Shown: positions 51,786-61,504 of the stretch, in pieces | Position numbering within the stretch: position 1 is the first letter of the stretch | How the letters are laid out: every line of letters starts with the position of its first letter | DNA from: Euzebya pacifica | GTDB taxonomy: Bacteria; Actinomycetota; Nitriliruptoria; Euzebyales; Euzebyaceae | Reading direction: 5' to 3' | NCBI RefSeq assembly: GCF_003344865.1 | Contig: NZ_CP031165.1 | Span: forward strand, 1,989,910-2,053,909 | Length of the DNA stretch: 64,000 nucleotides | The notes under the pieces: generated by a model | The model's database searches: none | The model's input: the letters and a program-made list of their open reading frames with translations, nothing else | What the model was told of the DNA's origin: nothing | Position numbers and translations under genes: made by a program

Positions 51786-53534
51786 ATGCATCTTTCACAC
51801 CGCTGGCTCGTCGGGCTGCTTGCCCTTGCCGTCGCCGCCGCGGCCTGCACCGGTACCGACCCGTCGTCCGACGGAGACGAGGTCGTCGCGGATGGCATGT
51901 CCGGTCTGGACACGGCCCTCGACACGCCCACGGCCGAGCAGCCCCTGCAGGTCGGCGCATCGGCGACACCGGAGGCTTCCGAGAGCACGGGCCCAACCTC
52001 TGTCGTGGTCGACGCACCGGATCGGACCTACGAAGGTGACGTCACCCTCGGCTTCACCGACGTGACGGACCAAGCCGGGGTCGGCCTGCTGCACGAGAGT
52101 CCGCTGGACGACAAGGAGGACGGTCGCCGGTTCATGGGCGGGGCTGCTGCCGGGGACCTCGACAACGACGGATGGACCGACCTCTTCGTGCTGGGGGGCG
52201 GCAATATCTCCGACGCGCTGTACCACAACAACGGCGACGGCACGTTCACCGATGTGGCCAGCGCGGCTGGAGTTGACGAACCACACGTCGGGGCGGGGGT
52301 GACCATGGCCGACTACGACGGAGACGGCTGGCTCGACATGTACGTCACGAGTCACGGTCCGCCCGAGGCGCGCGAACCCGGCCGACACCGGCTGTGGCAC
52401 AACAACGGGGACGGCACCTTCACCGACCGGGCAGCCGAGGCAGACGTCGCGTGGACGACCAGCGTGTCAGCCGATGGCTTCGGTGCCGCGTTCAGCGACT
52501 ACGACCTGGACGGCGACCTCGACCTGTTCGTCGCCGGCTGGCGGAGAGGCACCGACAGCAACCGCCTGTTCCGCAACGAAGGTGACGGGACCTTCGTCGA
52601 CGTCACCGAGGACGTCGGGATCATCAATGAGAACGTCCGCGGGTTCGGACCCTGCTGGACCGACCTCGACGACGACCGCGATCCGGACCTGCTGCTCGTC
52701 GCCGACTTCGGGACGACGCAGGTCTACATCAACGACGACGGGACCTTCCGCGAGGTTCGCGACGAGATGAACATCGGGCTCAACGACAGCCAGTCGATGG
52801 GGACGACTGTGGCAGACATGAACAATGACGGGCTGCTCGACTGGTATGTCACCGCCATCCACGATGACGACGACGTCGGCCGCGGCCTCGGCAACATGCT
52901 GTTCATGCGGCAGGCGGATGGCACCTTCCTGGAGCGGAGCGCCGAGCTGGGCGTCGACGACGGCGGGTGGGGGTGGGGCGCCGTCGATGTCGACCTCAAC
53001 CACGACGGCTGGCTCGACCTCGTCGAGACGAACGGCTGGTCCCTCCCGTCATACGAGAGCGAACCCTCCAAGGTCTTCCTGAGCCGAGAGGGCCAGTCAT
53101 TCGACGAGGTGGCCGCTGACGTGGGACTCGTACACGACGTGGACGGCCTGTCGGTTGTTCGGTTCGACATGGACAACGACGGCGACCAAGACATCGCGAT
53201 CACCGCTGCCAACGAGCGGTTCTCGCTGTTCCGCAACGACATCGACGGCGCGGCCACCAACTGGCTCCGTGTCGTGCTCGACACCTCGGGGTCGGACGAC
53301 CTAGCCCCGATGGGATTCGGGAGCAGGGTCACGGTGTCCACGGGCGCTGAGGAACAGCTGCGGGCCCTCGACGGCTGCGCCAACTACCTGAGCAGCAATG
53401 AGCCGTCCCTGCACTTCGGCCTCCACGACGCCGACATCGTCGACGAGCTGACCGTCGCGTGGGCAGACGGCTCCACGACAACTTTGTCCAACGTGCCGGG
53501 CAACCAGACGCTCGTACTGACGCCCGAGGAGTAG
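51786..53534 (+). CDS. CRTAC1-like lipoprotein with FG-GAP/VCBS repeats and UnbV domain
   Basis: A 582-residue lipoprotein (lipobox ending at Cys21). About seven Ca-binding FG-GAP/VCBS blades are seen, e.g. DLDNDGWTDLFV, DYDGDGWLDMYV, DYDLDGDLDLFV, DMNNDGLLDWYV and DMDNDGDQDIAI. The C-terminus (SRVTVSTGAEEQLRALDG, SLHFGLHDADIVDELTVAW) is an ASPIC/UnbV domain. Proteins of this architecture are extracellular and may bind glycans or partner proteins. ATG start is preceded by AGAGAG. Function in this cell is not known. Confidence 0.88.
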   Translation: MHLSHRWLVGLLALAVAAAACTGTDPSSDGDEVVADGMSGLDTALDTPTAEQPLQVGASATPEASESTGPTSVVVDAPDRTYEGDVTLGFTDVTDQAGVGLLHESPLDDKEDGRRFMGGAAAGDLDNDGWTDLFVLGGGNISDALYHNNGDGTFTDVASAAGVDEPHVGAGVTMADYDGDGWLDMYVTSHGPPEAREPGRHRLWHNNGDGTFTDRAAEADVAWTTSVSADGFGAAFSDYDLDGDLDLFVAGWRRGTDSNRLFRNEGDGTFVDVTEDVGIINENVRGFGPCWTDLDDDRDPDLLLVADFGTTQVYINDDGTFREVRDEMNIGLNDSQSMGTTVADMNNDGLLDWYVTAIHDDDDVGRGLGNMLFMRQADGTFLERSAELGVDDGGWGWGAVDVDLNHDGWLDLVETNGWSLPSYESEPSKVFLSREGQSFDEVAADVGLVHDVDGLSVVRFDMDNDGDQDIAITAANERFSLFRNDIDGAATNWLRVVLDTSGSDDLAPMGFGSRVTVSTGAEEQLRALDGCANYLSSNEPSLHFGLHDADIVDELTVAWADGSTTTLSNVPGNQTLVLTPEE

Positions 53535-53634
53535 CTGAACCCGTCGGGCAGTTGTTACAGCTGTGCGACAGCAGCGCGACGAAGGGTTAGGTTCACGGGG
53601 TCCTGGTGGATCCGAAAGGCGTGGTGAGGGAAAC

Positions 53635-54693
53635 ATGACTCTTCGACGGGTGTTCGTGCCTGTGTTCGTGCTGGCCCTGGTGTTGCTGGCGATGCCGCCG
53701 GCGGTGAGCGGGGATCCCATTGCCCGACAAGGACCTTCCGACGACGAGAGTCGCGGTCTCGGGAACGCCGACGCCGAGCAGTCGGACTCCCAACCGCAGA
53801 CGTCGCGCTTCGATGATCCTGCGTTTGCGGACCAGCAGATCCTCGACGACCTCATCGTCGATGGCAGCGCGTGCGTGGGTCTGGACTGTGTGAACGGTGA
53901 GTCCTTTGGCTTCGACACCATCCGACTGAAGGAGAACAACCTCCGGATCCGTGCCTTCGACACCTCCAGTACGGCGTCGTTCCCCACTGTGGACTGGGAG
54001 ATCATGTTCAACGAGTCCTCCAACGGTGGGGCCAACGTCTTCGCAATCAATGACTTGGATGCCGGTCGCCGTCCGTTCTCCATCGAAGCTTCGGCTCCGT
54101 CCAACTCGCTCTACGTCGACGACGGCGGTCGCATCGGCTTGGGCACCAACACGCCAGTCACCGAGATCCACGTCAAGGACGGCGACAGCCCAACCCTTCG
54201 TCTGGAGCAGGACGGGACCAGTGGGTTCACGCCACAGACCTGGGACGTGGCAGGCAACGAGACCAACTTCTTCATCCGAGATGCAACGAACGGCTCCAAG
54301 CTTCCGTTCCGCATCCGTCCCAACGCCCCGAGCAACTCCATCTTCGTGGACACCGACGGCGATATCGGACTGGGCACGAGTTCGCCGGCCAGTCAGCTGG
54401 ACATTGTCCGTGCCGGGAACGTGGAATTCAGGCTTGCTAACACCACCTCAGGGGAGACTTGGAAGGTGTTCACGCGGCCTGTAGGTGACTCTTCCGAGGG
54501 AATCGTAATCTCGCGGGATTTGTCAGGTGAGCAGGAGTTGCGAATCACTCCGACCGGTGCCCTGGTGATCCCGGATGCTCCGATCCCGACTGTCGCTGCT
54601 GGCACGATCTACTTCGACGGCAACACCTTCTGCGGCTACGACGGCACCGCTTGGCGTCCCCTTCAGGCCGCCGGCGACCAGACCTGCAACTAG
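53635..54693 (+). CDS. Secreted tail-fibre-like beta-repeat protein
   Basis: A 352-residue protein with a signal peptide (VFVLALVLLAMPPAVSG). It contains repeated strands DDGGRIGLGTNTPVTEIHV and DTDGDIGLGTSSPASQLDI, a pattern common in phage tail fibres and S74-type surface proteins, with FFIRDATNGSKLPFRI and SNSIFVD between. The C-terminus (TIYFDGNTFCGYDGTAW) carries two cysteines. No chaperone domain is recognised. ATG 53635 has GAGGG upstream. It may be a trimeric surface fibre. The giant CWB2 protein gene follows 85 bases later. Confidence 0.7.
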   Translation: MTLRRVFVPVFVLALVLLAMPPAVSGDPIARQGPSDDESRGLGNADAEQSDSQPQTSRFDDPAFADQQILDDLIVDGSACVGLDCVNGESFGFDTIRLKENNLRIRAFDTSSTASFPTVDWEIMFNESSNGGANVFAINDLDAGRRPFSIEASAPSNSLYVDDGGRIGLGTNTPVTEIHVKDGDSPTLRLEQDGTSGFTPQTWDVAGNETNFFIRDATNGSKLPFRIRPNAPSNSIFVDTDGDIGLGTSSPASQLDIVRAGNVEFRLANTTSGETWKVFTRPVGDSSEGIVISRDLSGEQELRITPTGALVIPDAPIPTVAAGTIYFDGNTFCGYDGTAWRPLQAAGDQTCN

Positions 54694-54778
54694 GGCAGGG
54701 CGGCTGACCATGCCGCGGGATCGCCGCCACCTGGCACGCGGGGCGCGTGCCACCACCCTTGTCGGAGGGGAACCGAAC

Positions 54779-57700
54779 ATGTCTGTACGACACCTGTTGC
54801 TCATCTCGGTCCTGGCGGTGGCGATGCTCGCCCTCCCGGCCGCGCCCGCATCCGCGGGCGTCACCGTTGACCTCGACCTTGCTTACGCGCCGTCGACCAT
54901 CGGCCCGGGCAGCACCACTCGCGCGACGTTCACGCTGACCAACAACGGCGATTTCCCCGTCGAGAACGTTGGCTTCGACCAGACGTTCGGTACCGAGGGT
55001 GAGATCGTGGTGCAGACCCCCGGCTCGGAAACGACCTCGTGCACGGGCGGCAACGTCACTGCCGTTCCCGGCAGCTCGTCCGTGTCCCTCAGCGACGCCG
55101 CGATCGGGGCGAACGGGTCCTGCACCGTGGCCGTCGACGTGACCAGCAGCGTGGTCGGCACGCACACCACGTTCGAGACGACGCCCTCCTGGGGCAACGA
55201 CCTCGGGTTCGCGCAGCAAGCCGGCGGCGTCGACCTGACCGTCGACGCCGGTCGGCCCGGCATCACCAAGTCGTTCTCGCCGGCGACCGCGACGCCCGTA
55301 CGTGGGCTGGCACCCAGCTACGTGCAGGGTGACGACATCTTCGTGGAGATCGTCTTCGACAACGGGCTCAACAGTGGGTTTGCCTTCGGACTGTCGGTCG
55401 TGGACAACCTCCCCGCCGGACTCGTCGTTGCGGACCAGCCCAACCCCGCCACGAGTGGGTGTGGGGATGCGCGGGTGGAGGCATCCCCAGGTGACACTGC
55501 GGTATCCGTCTCGGGTGGTCTGGTCGACGCGGAGTCGATGTGCGTCGTCCGGGTCACGCTCACGGCCGAGGGCCCGGTCCAGGGACCGAATCGCAGCGAG
55601 ATCGCCACGTCCTTCGACCAACAGTCCAACGCCGATCTCCTGGGCTTCGCGGTCGCACCGATCGAGGTCGAGGCACGATCGTTCCGCAAGGCGTTCCTCA
55701 CCAATCCGGTGGCACCGGGCGGGGTGGCGGAGGTCCAGTTCACCGTCCAGAACGTCGGGGGCGCCTTCTCCGGTGGCGCCTTCACCGACGACGTCGACGC
55801 CATGCTCGCGGGCACCGAGGTCCTCGGTCCCCTTCCCGCCACACCGTGCGGTCAGGGCTCCGAGCTCAGCGGCAGCGGCACGGGACTGCTGACCCTCTCC
55901 GATGCGAACCTGCCCACCGGCGAGACCTGCACGTTCGAGGTCCTGCTGCAGCTCCCGGGCACGGGTGAGGCTCCCGGCGACGTCCTGCAGAACGTCACCT
56001 CCGAGTTCACGGCCACGCTGACGGGCGATCCCGGAGACGGGGGTCGGCCCGGCGGCGACGGCCCCGTCGTCCTTCCTCCCGCGGCGGACGATGTCGAGAT
56101 CGGCTACGTCCCGACGCTCGTCAAGAGCTTCTCCGAGGACCCCGCTGCGGCAGGCAGCACGGTCACCATGACGGTTGAGATCGAGAACCTCGACCCCACC
56201 AACGCGATCACCGACATCGCGTTCGCCGACAACCTGTCGGCGTTCGTCGACGGCTCGACCCCGTCCAACATCCAGCCCGCCACCAACCCGTGCGGCGCGG
56301 GCTCGGGCGCGACCCTGTTCACCGACATCGACGACTGGTTCCTCCAGCTCACCGATGGGTCTCTTGCCGCCGGCGAGACGTGCAGCTTCACCGTCGACCT
56401 CGACATCCCGCAGGGCGTCGGTGCTGGTATCTACACCAACGTGGTCGAGGACTTCACGGCCAACACGGGCTTCATGACCGTCGTCGGACATGCCCTTCCG
56501 GAGACGCTCGAGATCGTGGCGGCGCCCTCCCTGGTCCTGGACGTGCTGGAGGACTCCGTCCTGCCGGGCGAGGATGCCACCATCCAGCTGGAATTGACCC
56601 ACGCGGACACCGCGCCCGGTGACGCCACGGACGTCGGCTTCACGCTTGACCTTCAGGCTGCGCTTCCCGGCCTCGTCGGCACCAACGGCACCGTCAACGA
56701 CCTGTGCGGGCCCGGAAACGGAACGCTGAGCGGCGACGTCGTCCTCTTCGTGTCGGGTATCACCCTCCAGCCGGGACAGACGTGCGCGATCACCGTGACG
56801 GCCGCGGTGCCGAACAACGCAGATCCGAGCCCCACGACGCTTGACTACGTCGTCCAGACCAGCCCGGTGTCGGCCAGGATCCTCGGCATCCAGGCCATGA
56901 GCACGCCGGCATCCGACGTCCTCAACGTGCCTGGCCTCGTCGTCACCAAGGACTTCCTCGACGACGGTGTCATCGCCGGTGGCACGACGGTGCTGCGGTT
57001 CACACTCGCCAACGTGACGCCCGGCGCCGACTTCACCTCCATCCAGTTCAGCGACGACCTCGACAGGGCGCTCGACGGCATGGCCGCCCAAGCACCGCTG
57101 CCCGACACCTCGGCCTGCGGGGCCGGGTCGTCCCTGACCGGAACCGCTGTGCTCCAGTTCGGCAACGGTGAGCTCGCGGCCGGCCAGGGCTGCACGTTCG
57201 ACGTCACCGTGCAGGTTCCGGCAGGGGCTGCGGACGGGACGTACACCAACACGACCAGCGATCCCTTCTACATCGCCGGCGGGGCGCGGTTCGCCCGTCC
57301 GGCCCGCGACGCCCTCGAGGTCACCAGCACCCTCATCTCGTTGACCAAGACCTTCACCGGCTACCCGGTGCGGGCTGGAGAAACCATCGGACTGGAGTTC
57401 ACGCTCACCAACCTGGACAGCACCAACCCGCTGACCGCCATCGAGTTCACCGACGACCTCGACGCGGTCACCCCGGGACTCCAGGCACAGGGACTCCCCC
57501 AAGCCGACGTGTGCGGTGCGGGTTCCGAAGTCAGCGGTACCAGCACGATCTCGCTGACCGGGGGCAACCTACCGGCGGATGGGTCGTGCACGTTCACCGT
57601 TGACGTGGTGGTCCCCGCGAGCCTTGCCTCCGGCGGGACCTTCGTCAACACCACGAGTGTCGTCACCGGAACCGACAGCGGCTTGGCGGTGACGGGCGAC

Positions 57701-60322
57701 CCCGCGACCGACACGCTCGTCGTGGCCGGTCAGGTCGGGTTCGTGAAGGCCTTCGACGGACCCACGGTTGCCGGCGGCACCGTGGAGCTGACGTTCGACC
57801 TGTCAAACGACAGCCCGACGGACACGGTCGCGCAGCTGCAGTTCGCCGACGACCTCGACGCGATGCTGTCTGGACTGTCGGTGACCGGCAGCCTGCCGAC
57901 GACCCCCTGTGGCCCGGGCTCGAGCCTGTCCACCACTCCAGTGCTGACGCTGAGCAACGGGACGCTCGGACCGGACACAGCCTGCTCCTTCTCCGTGACC
58001 CTCCAGGTCCCCACGGATGCGGCACCCGGGACCTACCCGAACCAGACGTCGGACCTGCAGTCCGGCGGCATCCCCGTTGCCCAGCCGGCCGAGGACGACC
58101 TGCAGGTCGAACCGCCCCCGACCTTCGACAAGGTCTACGTCCCCGACGTCATCGGGCAGGGCGACACGACGACGGTCACCTACACCATCGACAACTCCGC
58201 CAGCGCGCTCGACGCGACCAGCCTGGACTTCACCGACACGCTGCAGCCGGGAACCACCGTCGGTGACCCCGCCAACGCGGCGACCGACTGCACCGGCGGC
58301 ACCCTGACCGCCGTCGCCAACGACTCGAGCATCAGCTACACCGGTGGCGCCGTCGCTGCCGGCGCGAGCTGCACGGTGACCGCCGACGTCCTCGGTGTCA
58401 CCGGCGGTGTCTACGTCGACGACACCGGTGACCTGACCAGCTCCTCCGGGAACTCCGGCCCTGCCACCGACACCCTCGAGGTGGGCACTCCGCCCACGCT
58501 GTCCAAGGCGTTCGCCGACACGGCCATCCAGGTCAACCGCACCACGACCCTGTCGCTGCGGATCGACAACACCATCAACGGTGCAGCCGTCACCATCGAC
58601 GACCTGACCGACAACCTGCCCGCGGGCATGGCCGTCGCCCCGACCCCCAACACGCTCAGCTCCTGCATCGGTGGCGTCGTGGATGCCGCCGCAGGGTCCA
58701 CCACCATCGGCTTCAGCGCCGGGCAGGTGCCCGGCGCGGGAACCTGCCAGGTCGATGTCGACGTGATCGCCACCGCCACCGGCACCCTCGTCAACACGAC
58801 CGAGCCGCTCCGCACGGGCGAGGGCAGCTCACCTGCGGCCCAGGCGACGCTGGAGGTCCGTGCGACCCCACCGGCACCCGCCAGCCGTGAGGGCGACCTG
58901 TCCATCAGCGGCGAGGCCCGCCCGACGGTGATCGCCCCCGGGTCCGACACCGAGGTCGTGCTCACGATCACCAACCTCGGGCCGTCGGCGACGACCGGCT
59001 CGATCACCTGGACCATCCCCGACGGTGTCGTCCTCGACGACGTCGTGGGGTGCACCCTCGCCGACGACGGCAGCTGCAGCATCCCGACGATCCAGCGAGA
59101 CGACTCGATCGAGGTCCGGCTGTACACCACGCACCCGGCCGCCGGAACCGACACCATCGCGGCGGCGGTCACCGGGATCGACGATCCGGTGAGCGACAAC
59201 AACAGCACCGAGGTCGACGTCGTCGTCCGTTCCCTCGGCTCGGTCGCCCAGTCGCTGATCGAGGCTGCCATCGCAGCGTCGCAGGAGCGCTTCAGCGGCG
59301 CCGGCGGGTTCGCCGGTGACGGCGACGTGGCCCGCCAGGCCGATCATGTGGTCCTTGCCCGTGTCGACGTCTTCGCCGACGCCCTGGCCGGCAGCGTCCT
59401 GACCAAGGACGCCCCGCTGCTGTTCACCAACGGGATGTCGCTGGACCCTGGGACCGGCAACGAGATCCGCCGCGTCCTCGCGAGTGGCGGCACGGTCTAC
59501 CTGCTCGGTGGGGTCGCGGCGCTCTCCTCGGAGGTCGAGGCTGCCGTCGGTGCGCTTGGCTACACGCCGGTCCGACTGTCGGGCCCGACCCGTATCGAAA
59601 CCGCCCTGGCGGTGGCTGACGAGGCACGGACGCTGTTCGGTGGCACCGACGTCGGCATCGCCCGAGCGTTCGGCACCGAGGGCAACGAGACGGCCGCATG
59701 GGCCGACTCCGTCACCGGTGGTGGCTGGGCAGCCGACACCGGCACACCCATCGTGCTGACCCCGACCGCCAGCCTGCACCCCGCGGTGGCGGCATGGGTC
59801 GAGGCAAACGCGCCGATGGAGCGCGTCGTCCTCGGCGGCACGGCAGCCATCTCCGAGGCGGTCGCCACAGCGGTGAACGCCACCGATCGAGTGGCCGGCG
59901 ACGAACGCGCGGGGACCGCGGTCGCCATCTCCCGCGAGCTCCGTGGTGTCGAACCGGACGGCAGCCGGTCCTACCTGCTGATCAACGGCTTCGACGACGA
60001 CGGGTGGGGCTACGGCATGATCGCCGCCGGCATCAGCGCCGACACCGGCGCCCCCGTCCTCGTGACGCAGACCGACACCGCACCGCCGGCCACCGAGGCC
60101 GAGGTCGACTCCTGCGCACAGGAACCGGTCAGCCTTCGCCGGGTCGCCCCGACGTCACAGCTGACCGACGCCCTGCTGACCATGCTCGACAGCCTCGACG
60201 CCGAGGACTGCCCGGGCCAGACCGGCAGCGGCGACAGCGACGGCGACGGCGGGGGCGGTGCCGCAGCCAGCGATGGTGGCGGTGCCGCGGCACCGTCGGA
60301 CCAGGACCGGCCAACGCCCTAG
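54779..60322 (+). CDS. Giant surface protein: DUF11-like repeats and C-terminal CWB2 anchor
   Basis: An 1847-residue exported protein. A signal peptide ends near ASA26. About eleven Ig-like repeats of about 130 residues follow, each opening with a KxF-type strand and an AGGTxxLxFTLxN strand (e.g. KDFLDDGVIAGGTTVLRF, KTFTGYPVRAGETIGLEF) and containing a pair of cysteines (CGAGSSLTGT...GQGCTFDVTV) likely to form a disulfide. Residues about 1545-1815 hold three CWB2 repeats (DVFADALAGSVLTKDAPLLF, TVYLLGGVAALSSEVE, RLSGPTRIETALAVADE). A Gly/Asp/Ser tail ends the protein. It should be a wall-bound rod or adhesin. GGAGGGG lies eight bases before the ATG. Confidence 0.87.
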   Translation: MSVRHLLLISVLAVAMLALPAAPASAGVTVDLDLAYAPSTIGPGSTTRATFTLTNNGDFPVENVGFDQTFGTEGEIVVQTPGSETTSCTGGNVTAVPGSSSVSLSDAAIGANGSCTVAVDVTSSVVGTHTTFETTPSWGNDLGFAQQAGGVDLTVDAGRPGITKSFSPATATPVRGLAPSYVQGDDIFVEIVFDNGLNSGFAFGLSVVDNLPAGLVVADQPNPATSGCGDARVEASPGDTAVSVSGGLVDAESMCVVRVTLTAEGPVQGPNRSEIATSFDQQSNADLLGFAVAPIEVEARSFRKAFLTNPVAPGGVAEVQFTVQNVGGAFSGGAFTDDVDAMLAGTEVLGPLPATPCGQGSELSGSGTGLLTLSDANLPTGETCTFEVLLQLPGTGEAPGDVLQNVTSEFTATLTGDPGDGGRPGGDGPVVLPPAADDVEIGYVPTLVKSFSEDPAAAGSTVTMTVEIENLDPTNAITDIAFADNLSAFVDGSTPSNIQPATNPCGAGSGATLFTDIDDWFLQLTDGSLAAGETCSFTVDLDIPQGVGAGIYTNVVEDFTANTGFMTVVGHALPETLEIVAAPSLVLDVLEDSVLPGEDATIQLELTHADTAPGDATDVGFTLDLQAALPGLVGTNGTVNDLCGPGNGTLSGDVVLFVSGITLQPGQTCAITVTAAVPNNADPSPTTLDYVVQTSPVSARILGIQAMSTPASDVLNVPGLVVTKDFLDDGVIAGGTTVLRFTLANVTPGADFTSIQFSDDLDRALDGMAAQAPLPDTSACGAGSSLTGTAVLQFGNGELAAGQGCTFDVTVQVPAGAADGTYTNTTSDPFYIAGGARFARPARDALEVTSTLISLTKTFTGYPVRAGETIGLEFTLTNLDSTNPLTAIEFTDDLDAVTPGLQAQGLPQADVCGAGSEVSGTSTISLTGGNLPADGSCTFTVDVVVPASLASGGTFVNTTSVVTGTDSGLAVTGDPATDTLVVAGQVGFVKAFDGPTVAGGTVELTFDLSNDSPTDTVAQLQFADDLDAMLSGLSVTGSLPTTPCGPGSSLSTTPVLTLSNGTLGPDTACSFSVTLQVPTDAAPGTYPNQTSDLQSGGIPVAQPAEDDLQVEPPPTFDKVYVPDVIGQGDTTTVTYTIDNSASALDATSLDFTDTLQPGTTVGDPANAATDCTGGTLTAVANDSSISYTGGAVAAGASCTVTADVLGVTGGVYVDDTGDLTSSSGNSGPATDTLEVGTPPTLSKAFADTAIQVNRTTTLSLRIDNTINGAAVTIDDLTDNLPAGMAVAPTPNTLSSCIGGVVDAAAGSTTIGFSAGQVPGAGTCQVDVDVIATATGTLVNTTEPLRTGEGSSPAAQATLEVRATPPAPASREGDLSISGEARPTVIAPGSDTEVVLTITNLGPSATTGSITWTIPDGVVLDDVVGCTLADDGSCSIPTIQRDDSIEVRLYTTHPAAGTDTIAAAVTGIDDPVSDNNSTEVDVVVRSLGSVAQSLIEAAIAASQERFSGAGGFAGDGDVARQADHVVLARVDVFADALAGSVLTKDAPLLFTNGMSLDPGTGNEIRRVLASGGTVYLLGGVAALSSEVEAAVGALGYTPVRLSGPTRIETALAVADEARTLFGGTDVGIARAFGTEGNETAAWADSVTGGGWAADTGTPIVLTPTASLHPAVAAWVEANAPMERVVLGGTAAISEAVATAVNATDRVAGDERAGTAVAISRELRGVEPDGSRSYLLINGFDDDGWGYGMIAAGISADTGAPVLVTQTDTAPPATEAEVDSCAQEPVSLRRVAPTSQLTDALLTMLDSLDAEDCPGQTGSGDSDGDGGGGAAASDGGGAAAPSDQDRPTP

Positions 60323-60334
60323 GCACATCAACAT

Positions 60335-60362
60335 CGACCGGCCGCCCACGGGCGGCCGGTCG
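60335..60362 (+). terminator. Terminator after the giant CWB2 gene
   Basis: A perfect 12-base-pair stem, CGACCGGCCGCC (60335-60346) with its complement (60351-60362), over CACG and followed by CATTT. It ends the surface-protein transcript 12 bases after the stop codon. Confidence 0.85.
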
Positions 60363-60429
60363 CATTTCCGACATTCTGAACCGCTGTCACCGGCCGTTCG
60401 GCCCACCGCCTGCACGGGGCGACGGCCCG

Positions 60430-60435
60430 TATGGT
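60430..60435 (+). promoter_or_regulatory. Candidate -10 box of the aminotransferase operon
   Basis: TATGGT lies 10 bases before the ATG at 60446 and no ribosome-binding site is present, another leaderless-type arrangement. It would start the three-gene nucleotide-sugar operon. Confidence 0.4.
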
Positions 60436-60445
60436 GGGCGATCGC

Positions 60446-61504
60446 ATGATTCACCTCTCCAGCCCCATCATCGGTCCCGAGGAACGGGACGCCGTCTTGC
60501 GTGTCATGGTTTCGGGGATGTTGGCCCAGGGCCCGGAGGTGGCGGCGTTCGAGGAGGAGTTCTCCGCCCATGTCGATGGCCGGCCGTGTGTGGCGGTCAG
60601 CGCGGGCACAACGGGTCTGCACCTGGGGATGTTGGCCTTGGGGATCGGGCCGGGGGACGAGGTGATCGTGCCGTCGTTCACGTTCGCGGGGACCGCGAAC
60701 GCGGTGCGCTTGTGTGGCGCGGAACCGGTGTTCGTCGACATCGAGCCTGACCATTTCAACATCGACCCGGCGGCGGTGGCGGCGGCGATCACACCACGGA
60801 CGGTTGCGGTTGTGCCGGTGCATCTGTACGGGCATCCGGCAGACATGACCGCCATCAACGCGTTGGCGGCTCGTCACGGGTTGTTGGTGGTGGAGGATGC
60901 GGCGCAGGCGCATCTGGCGTCGTGGCAGGGCACGCCGGTGGGGGCGTTGGGTGACGCGGCGATGTTCAGCTTCTATCCGACCAAGAACATGACCACGGGC
61001 GAGGGTGGGATGGTCGTGGTCAAGGACGAGGCGGTGGCTCGCCGGTTGCGGTTGTTGCGCAACCAGGGGATGGAGGCGCGGTACGCCAACGAGATCGTGG
61101 GGTTCAACGCCCGTCTGACGGATCTGGGTGGGGCGATCGGTCGGGCGCAGCTGCGCAAGGTGGAGGGGTGGACGGCGACCCGGAAGGCGAACGCCAAGAC
61201 GCTTGACTCCAGGCTTTCTGGTGTGGTGACGCCGCCGGTGGCGGAGGGGGCGTCGCATGTCTATCACCAGTACACGGTGCGGTCGGCTGATCGTGACGGG
61301 CTGCTGGAGCACCTGCGCGGAGCGGGGATCGGTGCGGGGGTGTACTACCCCACACCGGTGCATCGGTTGCCGTCCTTCGGGTTGTCCCTGGACCTGCCGG
61401 AGACCGAACGGGCGGCCCGCGAGGTGTTGTCGTTGCCGGTGCGGCCGGACCTCACCGATGAGGAGCTCGAGCAGGTCGTGGCGGCGGTGAACAGCCATGG
61501 CTGA
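60446..61504 (+). CDS. DegT/DnrJ/EryC1-family sugar aminotransferase
   Basis: A 352-residue PLP-dependent enzyme that aminates keto-sugar nucleotides. It has GTTGLHLGMLALGIGPGDEV, VEDAAQAHLA and the lysine loop FSFYPTKNMTTGEGGMVV where the PLP lysine sits. The close pairing with a Gfo/Idh/MocA oxidoreductase and a UDP-sugar dehydrogenase points to WbpE-like 3-amination of UDP-GlcNAcA. The ATG at 60446 gives the normal N-terminus IHLSSPIIGPEE; an in-frame ATG at 60431 is less likely. Its stop overlaps the next gene by 8 bases. Confidence 0.9.
   Translation: MIHLSSPIIGPEERDAVLRVMVSGMLAQGPEVAAFEEEFSAHVDGRPCVAVSAGTTGLHLGMLALGIGPGDEVIVPSFTFAGTANAVRLCGAEPVFVDIEPDHFNIDPAAVAAAITPRTVAVVPVHLYGHPADMTAINALAARHGLLVVEDAAQAHLASWQGTPVGALGDAAMFSFYPTKNMTTGEGGMVVVKDEAVARRLRLLRNQGMEARYANEIVGFNARLTDLGGAIGRAQLRKVEGWTATRKANAKTLDSRLSGVVTPPVAEGASHVYHQYTVRSADRDGLLEHLRGAGIGAGVYYPTPVHRLPSFGLSLDLPETERAAREVLSLPVRPDLTDEELEQVVAAVNSHG

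Noticed and set aside
54545-57502. A 985-codon minus-strand open frame opposite the giant CWB2 gene
   Set aside because: It mirrors the repeat structure of the sense gene and has no recognisable domain.
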